Part shown: piece by piece, positions 34,723-44,339 of the stretch | Position numbering within the stretch: the stretch's first letter is position 1 | Layout: each line of letters starts with the position of its first letter | Assembly: GCA_963730395.1 (NCBI GenBank) | Contig: CAVSSK010000007.1 | Coordinates: 239,029 to 303,028 of the forward strand | DNA: 64,000 nt | From: Bog-473 sp963730395 | Lineage (GTDB): Bacteria; Actinomycetota; Acidimicrobiia; Acidimicrobiales; RAAP-2 | Direction: 5' to 3' | The notes under the pieces: generated by a model | What the model saw: only the letters and a program-made list of their open reading frames with translations | Databases searched by the model: none | Told to the model about the DNA's origin: nothing | Position numbers and translations under genes: made by a program

Positions 34723-35922
34723 CCCGTCGAATGCCGTCAAGTAATCGGGTGGCCATCGTTGGCTACGCGCAGAGTCGAGCTGTCCGTCATTCCAACGTCA
34801 GCCTTGGAGTGCAAACCGCCGAGACGGCTCGACGCGCCATTCTCGATGCGGGACTCTCTGATGCGGACATTGACGGGTTCGTGACCGCCAGCCTGTTCCC
34901 GAGCGCCGGCGCCCACGCCTCGGTCGACGGAACGAGTGTCGTGTCAGCGAATTGGCTTGCCGCCCATCTGGGCGTGAACCCTTCCTACGCCGCCGGGTTC
35001 CAGGGGTTCGGACAGCTGCCTGGTGCGGTTGCAATGGCGGTCAATGCCGTTGTGAGCGGAGCGGCCGACTACGTACTCGTGCATCGCGCTCTGCATAATC
35101 CGCCCGGCAAGTATCACGAGAACCCCATGAAGACGGCGAAGGGGAGTCAGCAGTGGATCGTTCCGCAGGGTTACTTCGGGCCCATCGCTATGATTGCTTT
35201 GGCCTACAACGAGTACATTGAGCGCTACGGCGCAACGCGTGAAGCAATGGCCGCAGTCGTAGTGGAAGCGCGCAAGAACGGAGCCAGGATCCCGTGGTCC
35301 TACTGGCATGGCAAGCCGTTGTCTCCGGGGGATTATCTCTCGGAGCCAATGATTAGCGATCCGATTTGTCGGTTGGACTGCGATATTCCGGTGGATGGTG
35401 TCGCTTGCTTTGTCTTCACGTCAGCGGAACGGGCTCAGGATCTTCCCAATCAACCCGTCTATGTATCGGGTTATGCGACCGGTGCACCCGTTCGGCATCG
35501 GCTCCCGATGCATTGGCCCCTTGAGGACATCATGGACGTTGGGGTAGAGACGAGCGCGCCGTCTTTGGGAAAGGTCTGGAGTGGGTCCGACGGAAGTGGA
35601 CCTGCCACAGGTCTATGACGGATTCTCTCCCTTCGTGTATTTCTGGATGGAGACACTGGGACTCTGCGCGGCGGGGGAAGCTCATCAAATGGCGCTCGAC
35701 GGGTTGATCAACGCCGACCAGGAGGGCTCACTCCCGGTGTTGTCCGGAGGTGGCGCCCTCGGAAACGGTCGAATGCACGGTGTTCCGCAGATGCTGGAGT
35801 GTTACCTGCAGCTGTCAGGGAGAGCTGGTGATCGTCAACGTCCCGACGTTTCGATCGGGCTGGCCTGCCATTCCTCCCCGCACTACGGCGGCGCAGTGGT
35901 CTACAGCTCGAAGGAATTTTGA
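34719..35922 (+). pseudogene. Thiolase-like protein (Ltp2/SCP2-type), frameshifted
   Basis: Thiolase-fold gene of about 400 residues in two frames. Part 1 (GTG 34719 to about 35562) has VAIVGYAQSRAVRHS, SLGVQTAETARRAILDAGL, GAADYVLVHRAL. Part 2 continues one base out of frame with LWERSGVGPTEVDLPQVYDG, FSPFVYFWMETLGLC and terminal SPHYGGAVVYSSKEF. The break lies in TCTTTGGGAAAG near 35559-35566. The usual nucleophile site reads GFQGFGQLPGA, with no Cys, so it is not a degradative thiolase; a retro-aldolase role with the DUF35 partner is likely. The break may be an error. Confidence 0.8.
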
Positions 35923-35959
35923 TGTCGAAGACATGGAAGATGGATCGGAAGTCAGCGAA

Positions 35960-36607
35960 ATGAACGGTGCCGAGAATCAAATGACCTGGGTCGAGCGCGC
36001 CGCCGATCGCTCGCCGATGGTAAAGCGTTCACGCACGAAGAGCGCAGAGCAGGCGCGATCCATTGTCGCTGCTGCGCGCAGGCTGACCGTGACCAAGGGC
36101 ACAAGCTTCACCACCCAGGAACTCATTAAGGAAGCCGGAATCGCACTCCAGACCTTTTATCGATACTTTCCGAGCAAGGACTTCCTCATGCTCGCTGTTA
36201 TCGAAGATCTGATTGGCGAGACATGTGCCAGATTCCGGAAGCAGGCGCGTAAATTCGCTGATCCCGTCGAGAGGATCAAGTACTACGTGACGGCAACGGT
36301 ATACGTCCTCGGCACTCCGCGAAGCAGTCCAAACTTCATTACGTCCGAACATTTCAGACTGCAGACCCTCTATCCGGATGACGTATCTCGAGCAACGCAG
36401 CCCTACACGGACCTCTTGGCTGAGGAGATTCGTGTCGCCGTGGCTGAGGGCCGATTGAATCCAGCTGACCCTGACTACACCGCATGGCTCATGACGCAGC
36501 TGACAATGGCGGTGTACCACCACTACGACTGTGCCGGGCTTGACGAGCCCACGGAGGTCATTGCCGAGAAGGTGTGGGAGTTCTGCCGCGCCGCATTGAC
36601 TTCATGA
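35960..36607 (+). CDS. TetR/AcrR family transcriptional regulator
   Basis: A 215-residue regulator from ATG 35960 (GGAAG at 35947-35951); ATG 35933 is possible. DNA-binding domain: SAEQARSIVAAARRLTVTKG, then FTTQELIKEAGIALQTFYRYFPSKDFLM. It follows the thiolase-like gene closely and probably belongs to the 29918 operon. It is the best-placed candidate to bind the repeated GTAGA...TCTAC elements, including the one heading its own operon (inference). Confidence 0.87.
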   Translation: MNGAENQMTWVERAADRSPMVKRSRTKSAEQARSIVAAARRLTVTKGTSFTTQELIKEAGIALQTFYRYFPSKDFLMLAVIEDLIGETCARFRKQARKFADPVERIKYYVTATVYVLGTPRSSPNFITSEHFRLQTLYPDDVSRATQPYTDLLAEEIRVAVAEGRLNPADPDYTAWLMTQLTMAVYHHYDCAGLDEPTEVIAEKVWEFCRAALTS

Positions 36608-36743
36608 ATACCCACTGCTGCAGATGGGTGACCACCCCTCCGACGCGGTTTCCGTAGAGCAAGGGCGAAGAGGGGTTTGATCAAACCTTGATAGTCCTCC
36701 ACCCGAGATCGGGCGCTCGCGTCCATCTCGAAAAAGAGAACCG

Positions 36744-37263
36744 ATGGGACGCTTTAGCCGACAGGAACTGGAAGAAGCCTGGGCGCACTATTGCCAAGTC
36801 GTCGAAGCGACGAACCCGAAGGGCAGCGAGAAGCGGCCGTGGGCGGAGCTGTTCACGGAGGATGCCGCGTATTTCGAACATCAGCGGGGAGTGTTCGAAG
36901 GACGCGAGGCGATTTACAACTGGATCAGTAACGCCATTGGAGGGTCTCCTGGTAACGAATTCATTGGGTTTCCGGCCGATTGGTACGCGGTAGATGAAGA
37001 CGGTGGGCGAATTATTGACTACTTCCAGAACCAAATGAGCGATCCCGGAGATGGTCAGATATACCAGGAACCGAACGTCTCTATCCTCACGTACGCCGGA
37101 AACAATCTGTGGTCCCCGGCAAGAAGATATCTACAATCCCCAACGCTTTTTCGACATGATCCAGCGTTGGCGGAAGGCGAAGGACGCCACTGAGAAGAAG
37201 GAGACGCTTTTTCTCGCCAAGGTGGCGCGGCAGGGGAGGCGGCTTCGCTCAGTGGTCCCCTGA
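36744..37263 (+). pseudogene. NTF2-like / SnoaL-fold protein, frameshifted near the end
   Basis: Residues 1-125 in the first frame form an NTF2-like domain (FSRQELEEAWAHYCQVVEA, WAELFTEDAAYFEHQRGVFEGREAIYNWI, DEDGGRIIDYFQNQMSDP). After GNNLW the natural continuation RQEDIYNPQRFFDMIQRWR is one base out of frame; reading TGGTCCCGG instead of TGGTCCCCGG at about 37112-37121 restores it. Full length is about 172 residues, ending TGA 37261-37263. Possibly an isomerase or hydratase of the pathway. The extra C sits in a C run, so a sequencing error is plausible. Confidence 0.68.
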
Positions 37264-37279
37264 AGGGGACCACTGAGCG
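37246..37279 (+). terminator. Perfect 15-bp inverted repeat, probable transcription terminator
   Basis: CGCTCAGTGGTCCCC (37246-37260), loop TGAA, GGGGACCACTGAGCG (37265-37279). The stem is perfect and GC-rich, and the loop contains the stop codon of the preceding NTF2-like gene. No T run follows, so it may end transcription weakly or protect the mRNA end of the long operon. Confidence 0.6.
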
Positions 37280-37768
37280 GCAAAGACCTCGCCATACTGA
37301 GTGGATTCCTCTGGGCTGACCATGAAACCGAGGGCTTCACGTCGGCTCGACCCCGCCCGTTCGCAGCCGATTACTCTCGATCGGCGCTTTTGACGGGCCG
37401 TCCACAGGAGCGCCAGCACGGGAAAGAACTGGCACCCAGCTCCTGCTCGTTTGGCGACGAAAAGTTGGCGTGACGTGCGAGAATATCCTATGCTTCTGCG
37501 GGAACATATGATGACCGGTGCGGGAATATGTGGGGAAGCGAGCAGTCGTTGGGGAGAGGGTCGAAGGTCTAGTCCTGATGTGGAACGGCAGAAGGAATGC
37601 GCAAGCGCACGGGCCAGCGTGGCGCTGCGAGAGTCCTGACAGGACGGCAGGCGCGTGCCGCTCCGACACCACTGAGCGTATTTTCACACCGCAGAGCAAG
37701 CCGGTGCGCAGCGTGTCAAAGAACCCAGTCCATTATCAACCTGACCGAAGGGTCGGGGGGGGAGACAA
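37280..37768. other. Non-coding stretch before the binding-protein gene
   Basis: No convincing gene on either strand. GCCGAT-8 bases-ATCGGC occurs near 37368-37387. GAGAATATCCTATGCTTC (37479-37496) resembles the possible operator at 29094; a similar GCGGGAATATG follows 50 bases later. A promoter for the 37769 gene probably lies here. Confidence 0.4.
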
Positions 37769-39037
37769 ATGTCGATGAAGAAAGCATCAAGTAGCAGAAC
37801 GAGGTACGGCGCTCTTGCGTCTGGCCTATTGGCCATAACCGCTGTGCTGCCGAGTCTGTACATCACGACCGACTCCACTGGTGCTGGGGCTTCGTCGGCT
37901 CCAATCACCATCGCGTACATCACATCGGTGACAGGGCAGGGTGCCGCTGAAGACGCGCCTTCGGTTGCGGCCTTTAGGGCCCGCATCGATCTTCAGAATG
38001 CTGAAGGTGGGGTCAACGGGCATAAGCTGGTTGCACTCGTCATCGACGATCAGACAAGTCCTACGAGCATCGCCACGGCCGTCCAAGAGGCCGATTCGAA
38101 GGCGCTTGGAATTGTCTCGCAGAGTCCGCTGTTCTTCTTGGCCGCGAAATATCCCCAGGAACAAGGCGTGCCGGTGACGGGGTCGTTCACTGACGGACCC
38201 GAATGGGGCGAACAGCCGTACACGAACATGTTCAGCTCGGATTTCGGAAGTGTTGATCCGAAGTACCCCGTCAATACGGAGCAGGGGGCAATCATCAAGC
38301 ACTTCGGCGGCACGGTCCTGGGTGCGTACGGCTACGGGATCTCACCGGTGTCCGCTCGCGAAGCCATCGGAACGGCCGACTCCTTCCAGCATGCCGGTGG
38401 CAAGGTGGGGGTTCTCGACACCTCGATTCCATTCGGCAGCGTGGACTTCACCGCAGCTGCCTTGGTAGCGAAGCAGAAGGGGGTGAATGCAATAGCTCCC
38501 GAGATCGACAACAACTCGAGCTATGCCCTGGCGGAAGCACTCGAACAGGCTGGCGTGAAGCTCAAGGCTGCTTTGTACGCCACGGGATACGAACCCAGTG
38601 TGGTCCACTCGCCGGCGTGGAAGGCACTCCAGGGCGGCTACTTCCTTGCGGGGTTTCGCCCATGGGTCCTGCCTGACGCAGGCACCCAACAGATGCAAGC
38701 AGCGATGGAGAAGTACGCAGGCTTTAGCAAGACGGATTTTCCGAGTTTCAGTCAATACAGCGCGTGGGCCGGTGCCGATCTCATGATCAAGGGAGTGCAG
38801 CTTGCGGGAAAGAACCCAACGCGAGCAGCGGTCATCAAGGACCTACGAGGAATCAAGTCGTATAACGCCAACGGGTTGCTCCCAGAAAGTTTCAACTATT
38901 CGACCCAGTTTGGCCACGATCCTGCAAAGCAGTGCTCATGGGTCATGCAGGCTGAGCCCGCCGGGTTCAAATTGGTATCACCGCAAACGTTCTGCGGTAC
39001 TGATCTGCCGGGTACTTCATCCGCAAGCTCGTCCTAG
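37769..39037 (+). CDS. ABC transporter substrate-binding protein, branched-chain amino acid type
   Basis: A 422-residue secreted protein. The N-terminus (MSMKKASSSRTRYGALASG, then LLAITAVLPSLYITT) is a signal peptide without an obvious lipobox Cys. The mature part has the periplasmic-binding fold I pattern of Peripla_BP_6: ITIAYITSVTGQGAAEDAPS, NAEGGVNGHKLVALVIDDQTSP, SYALAEALEQAGVK. Such proteins in actinobacterial degradation clusters often bind aromatic or hydrophobic acids rather than amino acids. No permease or ATPase genes follow, so the transporter is incomplete here. Confidence 0.85.
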   Translation: MSMKKASSSRTRYGALASGLLAITAVLPSLYITTDSTGAGASSAPITIAYITSVTGQGAAEDAPSVAAFRARIDLQNAEGGVNGHKLVALVIDDQTSPTSIATAVQEADSKALGIVSQSPLFFLAAKYPQEQGVPVTGSFTDGPEWGEQPYTNMFSSDFGSVDPKYPVNTEQGAIIKHFGGTVLGAYGYGISPVSAREAIGTADSFQHAGGKVGVLDTSIPFGSVDFTAAALVAKQKGVNAIAPEIDNNSSYALAEALEQAGVKLKAALYATGYEPSVVHSPAWKALQGGYFLAGFRPWVLPDAGTQQMQAAMEKYAGFSKTDFPSFSQYSAWAGADLMIKGVQLAGKNPTRAAVIKDLRGIKSYNANGLLPESFNYSTQFGHDPAKQCSWVMQAEPAGFKLVSPQTFCGTDLPGTSSASSS

Positions 39038-39310
39038 TCGGCACTACCAGGTGACGAGGAAACGACGATCGACTCCCCCAATCGTCAAAGCCTCCTCGCG
39101 AAGTGCACGGACCATGGCTCTTCTGTTCCCCTCCCCCGAGTCATGGGCCGTGCACTACCTCTCATATCGAGCAGCACCACCCGCCGATCTCAGGTCAACG
39201 GCCCCAAAGTATGAGCATCTCTGCCCACCAGGGCCCAGGGCGAGCCATCTGTCATCGCGGAGAGCGCCGCCCTCGAACCTTCCACATTCAGCGCGCCCGC
39301 CTTTTGCACT

Positions 39311-39643
39311 GTGGCCATGGTCTGTCGTCTATCTGCTGATGTCCTTTACGTCCACGATTCTGCTGACCGCGTCAGACTGTGCGGTGTGGTGTCCCACGAA
39401 GTCAGCAGGCGCGTCTTGCAGGCCGTTGTGGAGTCCTATCCACATGAGAAGTCCGGAGCCATTACCAGTGTGGACATCTCCCAGGGGACCAGTGACGTCG
39501 TTCATGTCGACATCGTCCACCGACCGGAGCCCCGTACGGGTGCGTCCATCGCACCAACTGATTTATCCAATCTGCGAACGGCGGTCAGCGACGCGTTGCA
39601 ACCTTGGCGTCACACCGTTCGAACTATCGAGTTGGTTCACTAG
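39311..39643 (+). CDS. Hypothetical protein, Asp23-like pattern
   Basis: A 110-residue frame ending TAG 39641-39643. It shows a strand-helix-strand alternation (GAITSVDISQG, DVVHVDIVHRPEP, LSNLRTAVSDALQP, HTVRTIELVH) reminiscent of Asp23/Gls24-type small proteins. No clear ribosome site for ATG 39311. The preceding 39038-39310 holds no gene I can support. Moderate coding look only. Confidence 0.35.
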   Translation: MAMVCRLSADVLYVHDSADRVRLCGVVSHEVSRRVLQAVVESYPHEKSGAITSVDISQGTSDVVHVDIVHRPEPRTGASIAPTDLSNLRTAVSDALQPWRHTVRTIELVH

Positions 39644-39856
39644 ACGCACGGCGAACTAGCGACTCAATCCGAACGGCCAGGCAATTCGAGGCTCCCGAGC
39701 CAACCCAAAATTCCCAACTTCCATCCCAACAATTTGGTTGCAGCTCGCTTCAAGGTGGAGCAGCGTGTCTCTCGCCGCCCTCATGTGGGAGCTTCGACCT
39801 GCGATAACGGAACACGCTGCGACATATTGCGCCCGGTCGACACATCGTTGCGGCCG

Positions 39857-39898
39857 CTTTTAATCCCAAGGTGCCGGGATCGAGACCCGGGCGGCCCA
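39857..39898 (+). other. tRNA-Lys(UUU) 3' fragment, probable attachment site
   Basis: CTTTTAA (39857-39863) is an anticodon loop with anticodon TTT. TCCCA, a T-stem CCGGG / loop ATCGAGA / CCCGG and the acceptor half GCGGCCC plus A (39898) follow. No 5' half (expected GGGCCGC... with a D-arm) is found upstream. A displaced tRNA 3' end beside a tyrosine integrase is the standard att remnant of an integrated element. Orientation (3' end to the right) fits the right end of an element lying to the left, re-used by the element to the right. Confidence 0.7.
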
Positions 39899-40027
39899 CT
39901 AGAAATATCCAGTTCAGAGGGCTCTTCATGCCCAGCGGAGAAGCGTTCACATCTGCGTTGTTGCTACTGAATGCTACTGTAAACCCGAGTTCGACTCATC
40001 TGTTCTGGGCGTGGTCAGGAGGTTCGT

Positions 40028-41206
40028 GTGAGGGGTCACATGCGCCAACGTGGAGATGCCTGGGAGTTGCGCGCCTACGTCGGCGTGGATCCCGTGACGG
40101 GCAGACACAAGTACACGACCCGGACCTTCCGAGGTGGCAAGCGGGCGGCCGAGGCAGAGCTGGCCCGGTTCGTGACACAGGTATCGGGAGGGGGACACGG
40201 CGCCGGCGACACGACGCTGGCAGATCTGATCCAGCGTTGGCTCGACCTCGCACGTGACGACCTGTCGCCGTCGACGCTTCGTGGCTACGAGCGAATCATC
40301 CGGAGCTACATCCACCCGACGATCGGCAAGGTCCCGTTGAACAAGCTGCGGACGGACCAGCTGGACCGCTTCTATGTGCAGCTTCGGGAGAGCGGGGGTG
40401 AACGGGGAGGCCCGCTCTCGCCCGCGACGGTGCGCCAGACGCATGCGATCATCCGGCGCGCCCTCAACCAAGCTCATCGTTGGGGATGGATCGCGGCCAA
40501 CCCGGCAGCTTTGGCGTCTCCACCCAGCGTGCGGTCACGTCCAGCCAGTCCCCCCGAACCTCATGGGGTCCTGGCGCTCGTGGCCGAGGCCGAGGCTTCC
40601 GATCCCGACCTGGGCTGCTTTCTCCTGCTCGCCGCGACCACGGGCGCACGCCGAGGAGAGCTGTGCGCGCTCCGATGGTCGGACCTCGATTTCGACTCGG
40701 GAACGGTCCTCATCGCTCGATCCCTGGTCGAGGGGCCGGGATCGGAGCTCATCGAAAAGGACACCAAGACCCATGCCTCTCGTCGCATCGCCCTCGATCA
40801 AGGGTCGATCCTAGAACTCGAGCGCCACCGAGACCGATGCCGCCAGCGGGCCGAATCCTGCGGTACGTCCTTGAGCGACTCAGCCTTCGTCTTCTCATCG
40901 GAGCCAGACGGCACGAGGCCGCTGGTGCCCAACGAGGTCACGAAGCGCTTCATCAGGGTCCGTCAGGCCGTGGGTCTGGACGCGGTCCGGCTCCACGACC
41001 TTCGGCACTTCACCGCCACGCGTCTGCTCGCTGAAGGTGTCCCGGTGAGGACGGTCAGCGGTCGCCTGGGCCATTCCAATGCCGCGACGACGCTGGGCGT
41101 CTATGCGCACTTCGTGGAGGAGTCCGATCGAGCCGCTGCCACCACGATGGGTTCCATTCTTCAACCTCCACCCCCTCGCCGGCGCGTCCGAAAGGCCAAG
41201 CGCTAA
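40028..41206 (+). CDS. Tyrosine-type site-specific recombinase (integrase)
   Basis: A 392-residue phage/ICE-type integrase, GTG 40028. It has an N-terminal arm-binding domain (ELRAYVGVDPVTGRHKYTTR), a SAM-like core-binding domain (LADLIQRWLDLARDDLSPST) and a catalytic domain. The catalytic residues are Arg in TTGARRGELCALRW, Lys in EKDTKTHASRR, HxxR in LHDLRHFTATRL, His in GRLGHSNA and Tyr in LGVYAHF. All are present, so it is probably active. It lies 130 bp after the tRNA-Lys fragment. Confidence 0.93.
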   Translation: MRGHMRQRGDAWELRAYVGVDPVTGRHKYTTRTFRGGKRAAEAELARFVTQVSGGGHGAGDTTLADLIQRWLDLARDDLSPSTLRGYERIIRSYIHPTIGKVPLNKLRTDQLDRFYVQLRESGGERGGPLSPATVRQTHAIIRRALNQAHRWGWIAANPAALASPPSVRSRPASPPEPHGVLALVAEAEASDPDLGCFLLLAATTGARRGELCALRWSDLDFDSGTVLIARSLVEGPGSELIEKDTKTHASRRIALDQGSILELERHRDRCRQRAESCGTSLSDSAFVFSSEPDGTRPLVPNEVTKRFIRVRQAVGLDAVRLHDLRHFTATRLLAEGVPVRTVSGRLGHSNAATTLGVYAHFVEESDRAAATTMGSILQPPPPRRRVRKAKR

Positions 41207-41313
41207 TCGTTGGCCACTCTGAGCCAGCAGGCGCGGGTTCTGGCTCGTCAGGCGATTGCTGGATTGGCGGTTTCACACACCGTCGGCGGCTCCGAGGCAA
41301 GGCACCTGTTGAC

Positions 41314-41902
41314 CTATGCACACACTTGCACTAGCAGTGCGAGGCGGCCCCGTCGCTCCGCCCCAGGACTGTGCCGGGGATGAAGCGCTCGTGGCGATCC
41401 GACGAGGCGCATCCACGCCGGCCCAAGGGGGCCGGCCGAGTCCATTGTGTCTCCATGTGTTCCCGGCCCCTCAAGGCATGGGGACCACTGTGGCCTCCTC
41501 GGCTGCGCCGGCCTTGACCGGCCTGGGTGCAGGTTGGCGAGCCCTGGCACCCTCGCAATAACAGCGCTCTGACCTGGGGTGTGGACGTTGTTGTGGACGT
41601 TCGAGTGGACATCGGAGAGCAAGCCTTCATGGGAGTTCATGTCCTCGAGACCGCTCGCTGGGCCCGGCTGCCCGGATCCGGCCAGAGCGAGGAGGGCCAT
41701 CTTGGGAACGAGCCGGCGCCTCCCGAGTCGGATGACCGGGCAGCTCGCCGCGGGCGACGAGCTCGAAGGCGAAGGCCCGGGAGATCCCGAGCAGCTCGGC
41801 TGCTTCGCCGACGCTGTAGACGAGACGTTGCGACGATGCAGCGGCATCACGGTGCGTTGTGTTCACGAAGAAACCCCTCCTGTTCGAGGGAGCGAACACC
41901 AC
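41314..41902 (-). pseudogene. Excisionase-like helix-turn-helix protein, frameshifted
   Basis: Minus-strand gene beginning near 41902. RLVYSVGEAAELLGISRAFA, then FELVARGELP is a MerR-like excisionase HTH (helix_turn_helix_17 type). The expected continuation VIRLGRRRLVPKMALLALAG is in another frame, so one extra G near 41735 breaks it. The tail has a repeated DVHSNVHNNVHTP stretch. It likely controls excision or integrase expression. It is convergent with the integrase. The exact 3' end is uncertain. Confidence 0.6.
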
Positions 41903-42314
41903 TCCCTACCTATAGAGGGGCAAATCGCGAGTCCATCTTGGACAACATGGAGGTTGGGCGCTACAAGGACCTTGCCGAATCGGGCCGAAATCGACACGAC
42001 TCTCAGTCACCCCCATGTGTCGACCGCGGCGCGGACAACTGAGCGACGCCTCGAAATCCCCGGGGCCACACGCAGCCGCCCACCAACGCCAGGGAGGCGG
42101 ATACGACGAACCCAGCAGGCAGTTCCGGACAGCACCGAGAGCACCGGACGTGGACGAACGCAAACGTGAGAACCAAACGACGACGACTGCCGACACCGGA
42201 CTGGACGACGAGAGCGACAACCAGCTCGAGCATCTCTCGCATCGATCCCAGGCGATTCCCCAGGATTCCAGGCCCAGATGTCAGATGTTTTCCTTACATC
42301 ATCAAGCCGCTCAG

Positions 42315-42349
42315 TGCCGTCGGCGGCGGCTTCGCCGCCGCCTCGGCAA
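42315..42349. terminator. Strong GC hairpin
   Basis: GGCGGCGGC-TTC-GCCGCCGCC with flanking TGCCG/CGGCA, total about 14 pairs. No T run. It lies in 41903-42477, a stretch where I see no supported gene; it could end transcription on either strand. Confidence 0.4.
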
Positions 42350-42477
42350 GCGGTCGGGGCCTTCGGCCCTGGACCAGGCTAGGTTCGACAGGTGCACCCA
42401 GCGCATGACGCCGGCCAATCGACCACAACGCCGCCGCCGGGGACGATGGCGCGAGCCGAACCACCGAGAGGGCGAGC

Positions 42478-43099
42478 ATGACGGATCAGCTCGAGAAGAG
42501 GATCTTCACACCCGGGATGTTTCTGAACGACGTCGGATTCCTCCTGACCCATGGCCCTTCGACAGTCGGCGCAGCACGCGACGAATAACATCACTCGGAC
42601 GTTCGTCGAGAAGATCATGACCGTGACCACCGCCGTCAACGAGTGCACCTACTGCGCCTGGTATCACGCCAAGGCCGCCGTGGCCAGCGGCATCGACGCA
42701 GAGGAGGTCAAGAGTCTGTTGGACCTCCAGTTTCAGGCCACCGCCTCCGACTTCGAGATCATGGCATTGCTGTACGCCCAGCACTACGCCGAGACCAATC
42801 GACAGCCCGAGACGCACATGACCGCCCGGTTGTTCGATACCTACGGCCAGCGAACCGCGAACCCACATCATGCTGGTAATCCGAACGATCTCTTTCGGCA
42901 ACTTGCTGGGAAACACCTGGGACGCAGTCCGAGCCGGTTCAAGGGGAGACCAGCGCCGGAGAGCAACGTTGCTTTCGAGCTGGCCTTCTTCCTCCTCACC
43001 TTCTGGTTCATGGTCCCGGCGATGTGGCTCATGAAGTCGGACGGGAGGGGTACGGTGCCGGCCCTCCCTGAGGAGCATGCGTCCGGCTGGGCTCAGTGA
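42478..43099 (+). pseudogene. Carboxymuconolactone decarboxylase/AhpD-like protein, frameshifted
   Basis: Begins ATG 42478 with MTDQLEKRIFTPGMF, then LNDVGFLL. A one-base shift near 42585 creates TAA; reading then resumes with ITRTFVEKIMTVTTAVNECT, YCAWYHAKAA. CTYC plus His is the CxxC...H redox site of the AhpD/CMD family. Two further compensating shifts near 42863 and 42937 garble the middle, where NHIMLVIRTISFGNLLGNTW would be expected. The C-terminus FELAFFLLTFWFMVPAMWLM is hydrophobic. Probably a peroxide/thiol-linked enzyme. Three indels in 620 bp suggest poor consensus. Confidence 0.68.
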
Positions 43100-43115
43100 T
43101 CAACCGAAATACAGG

Positions 43116-44177
43116 TCAAGGACGGATCTCGTAGAGCGCGTTCACCGGATGGTCGACATCGAGCCGACGGAACCGGTTGAACCCTGCGAGCGCGCCATCG
43201 CTTCTGCTCTGGCCGGGGACAGGCCGAGAGTGCCAAGGCCCGCACCGTCAGGCGCCGACATCGCCGACGACATACAAGACAGGACGCTAATGCCGTACAT
43301 CAACGATGCCATCGGGTTCTCCGACGCGTTCAGCGCGAAGGTGTCATGCGCCTTAATGTCGACGAGTAGCCATGTGCCATCGGGAGCGATCGCCCGACGC
43401 AACGCCTGCATCATCTCGAACGGATGCGTCATGTCATGGACACAATCAAACGTCGTGATGAACCCAATTGATCCGTCATCGGGCAGCGGTTCGTCTCGTG
43501 GGTCGTGGAACGACACGTTCGACACCTCGGCCTCCACGTGCTTCTCCTCGCCGTGCGAGCCGAACCGGCCGATGTCGAACCCCAGGAACCGACTCTTCGG
43601 GAAGGCGCCCGCCATGAGCAGCAGTGCTCCCCCCGCACCACATCCAACGTCCGCGGCGGTCGTGCCCTCGGCGAGCCGCTCGGTGACTCCGTCGAGCGCA
43701 GGCAGCACGACCGGCAGCAGGTTCGTGCGGTTCCACGGTTCGAACGACCGCTCGATGCCGACCGCGGCTTCGGGACCATGGCTGTCGTAGTCGTTACCGA
43801 GCCCGGTACGGAAGCTCTCGGGCATCGCTCGAAGCGCTGTCCATCGTGTTGGGAAAACGATGGAACATTCCCATCCCATATGCCGGATGGTCGGGAGTCG
43901 CGAGGACCGCGGCGGCCTCGTCCGACAGTGAAAAGCGCTCTTCGTCGTCGCAGTCGATGATCCGCGCAGCCGCCTGGTTGTAGGCCCAATCGTGGACCCA
44001 GCGCTCATGGAGACCCGCTCGTTGGGCGAGCTCGTCCGAATGCAGTGGCTTTCCGGCATCTCGGAGTGCCGCGTAGAGACCGAGCTTGTCGCCGAGGTGG
44101 ATCATCCCCGCGGTCACCGCGCCCTCCAGCTTGGTGAACACGAGAAACGAGAACATCCGGAGCTTCTTCTCATCCAT
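43116..44177 (-). pseudogene. Class I SAM-dependent methyltransferase with N-terminal winged helix, frameshifted
   Basis: Start ATG 44177 with AAGGA upstream. The N-terminal winged helix (FTKLEGAVTAGMIHLGDKLG, SDELAQRAGLHERWVHDW) precedes a SAM domain with motif I VGCGAGGALLLMAGAFP, plus ITTFDCVHDMTHP and LLVDIKAHD. It resembles the Rv2258c type. A one-base insertion near 43837 splits the halves, and another near 43192 hides the natural end (FRRLDVDHPVNALYEIRP). The methyl acceptor is unknown. Confidence 0.72.
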
Positions 44178-44339
44178 GGTCTGCATCCTTGTCAGCGGGC
44201 GGTCCTTCGCTGGTTGCCGCTCTGCAGGCCTGCTACGAGGCCAGCGGGCTGAAGTAGTTTCCCAGCGAGGCACCGGCTTTCAGCAAGGTTGGAGCGCTCA
44301 ACCACATGAGTCCTTGCGACGATTGCCGAAACACAAACG

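Noticed and set aside
37337..37699. Minus-strand frame of 120 codons before the binding-protein gene
   Set aside because: No start signal and no protein-like pattern; the region looks regulatory.
39790..39900. Complete tRNA-Lys gene
   Set aside because: Only the anticodon loop to the acceptor 3' half is present; no matching GGGCCGC 5' acceptor strand or D-arm lies upstream.
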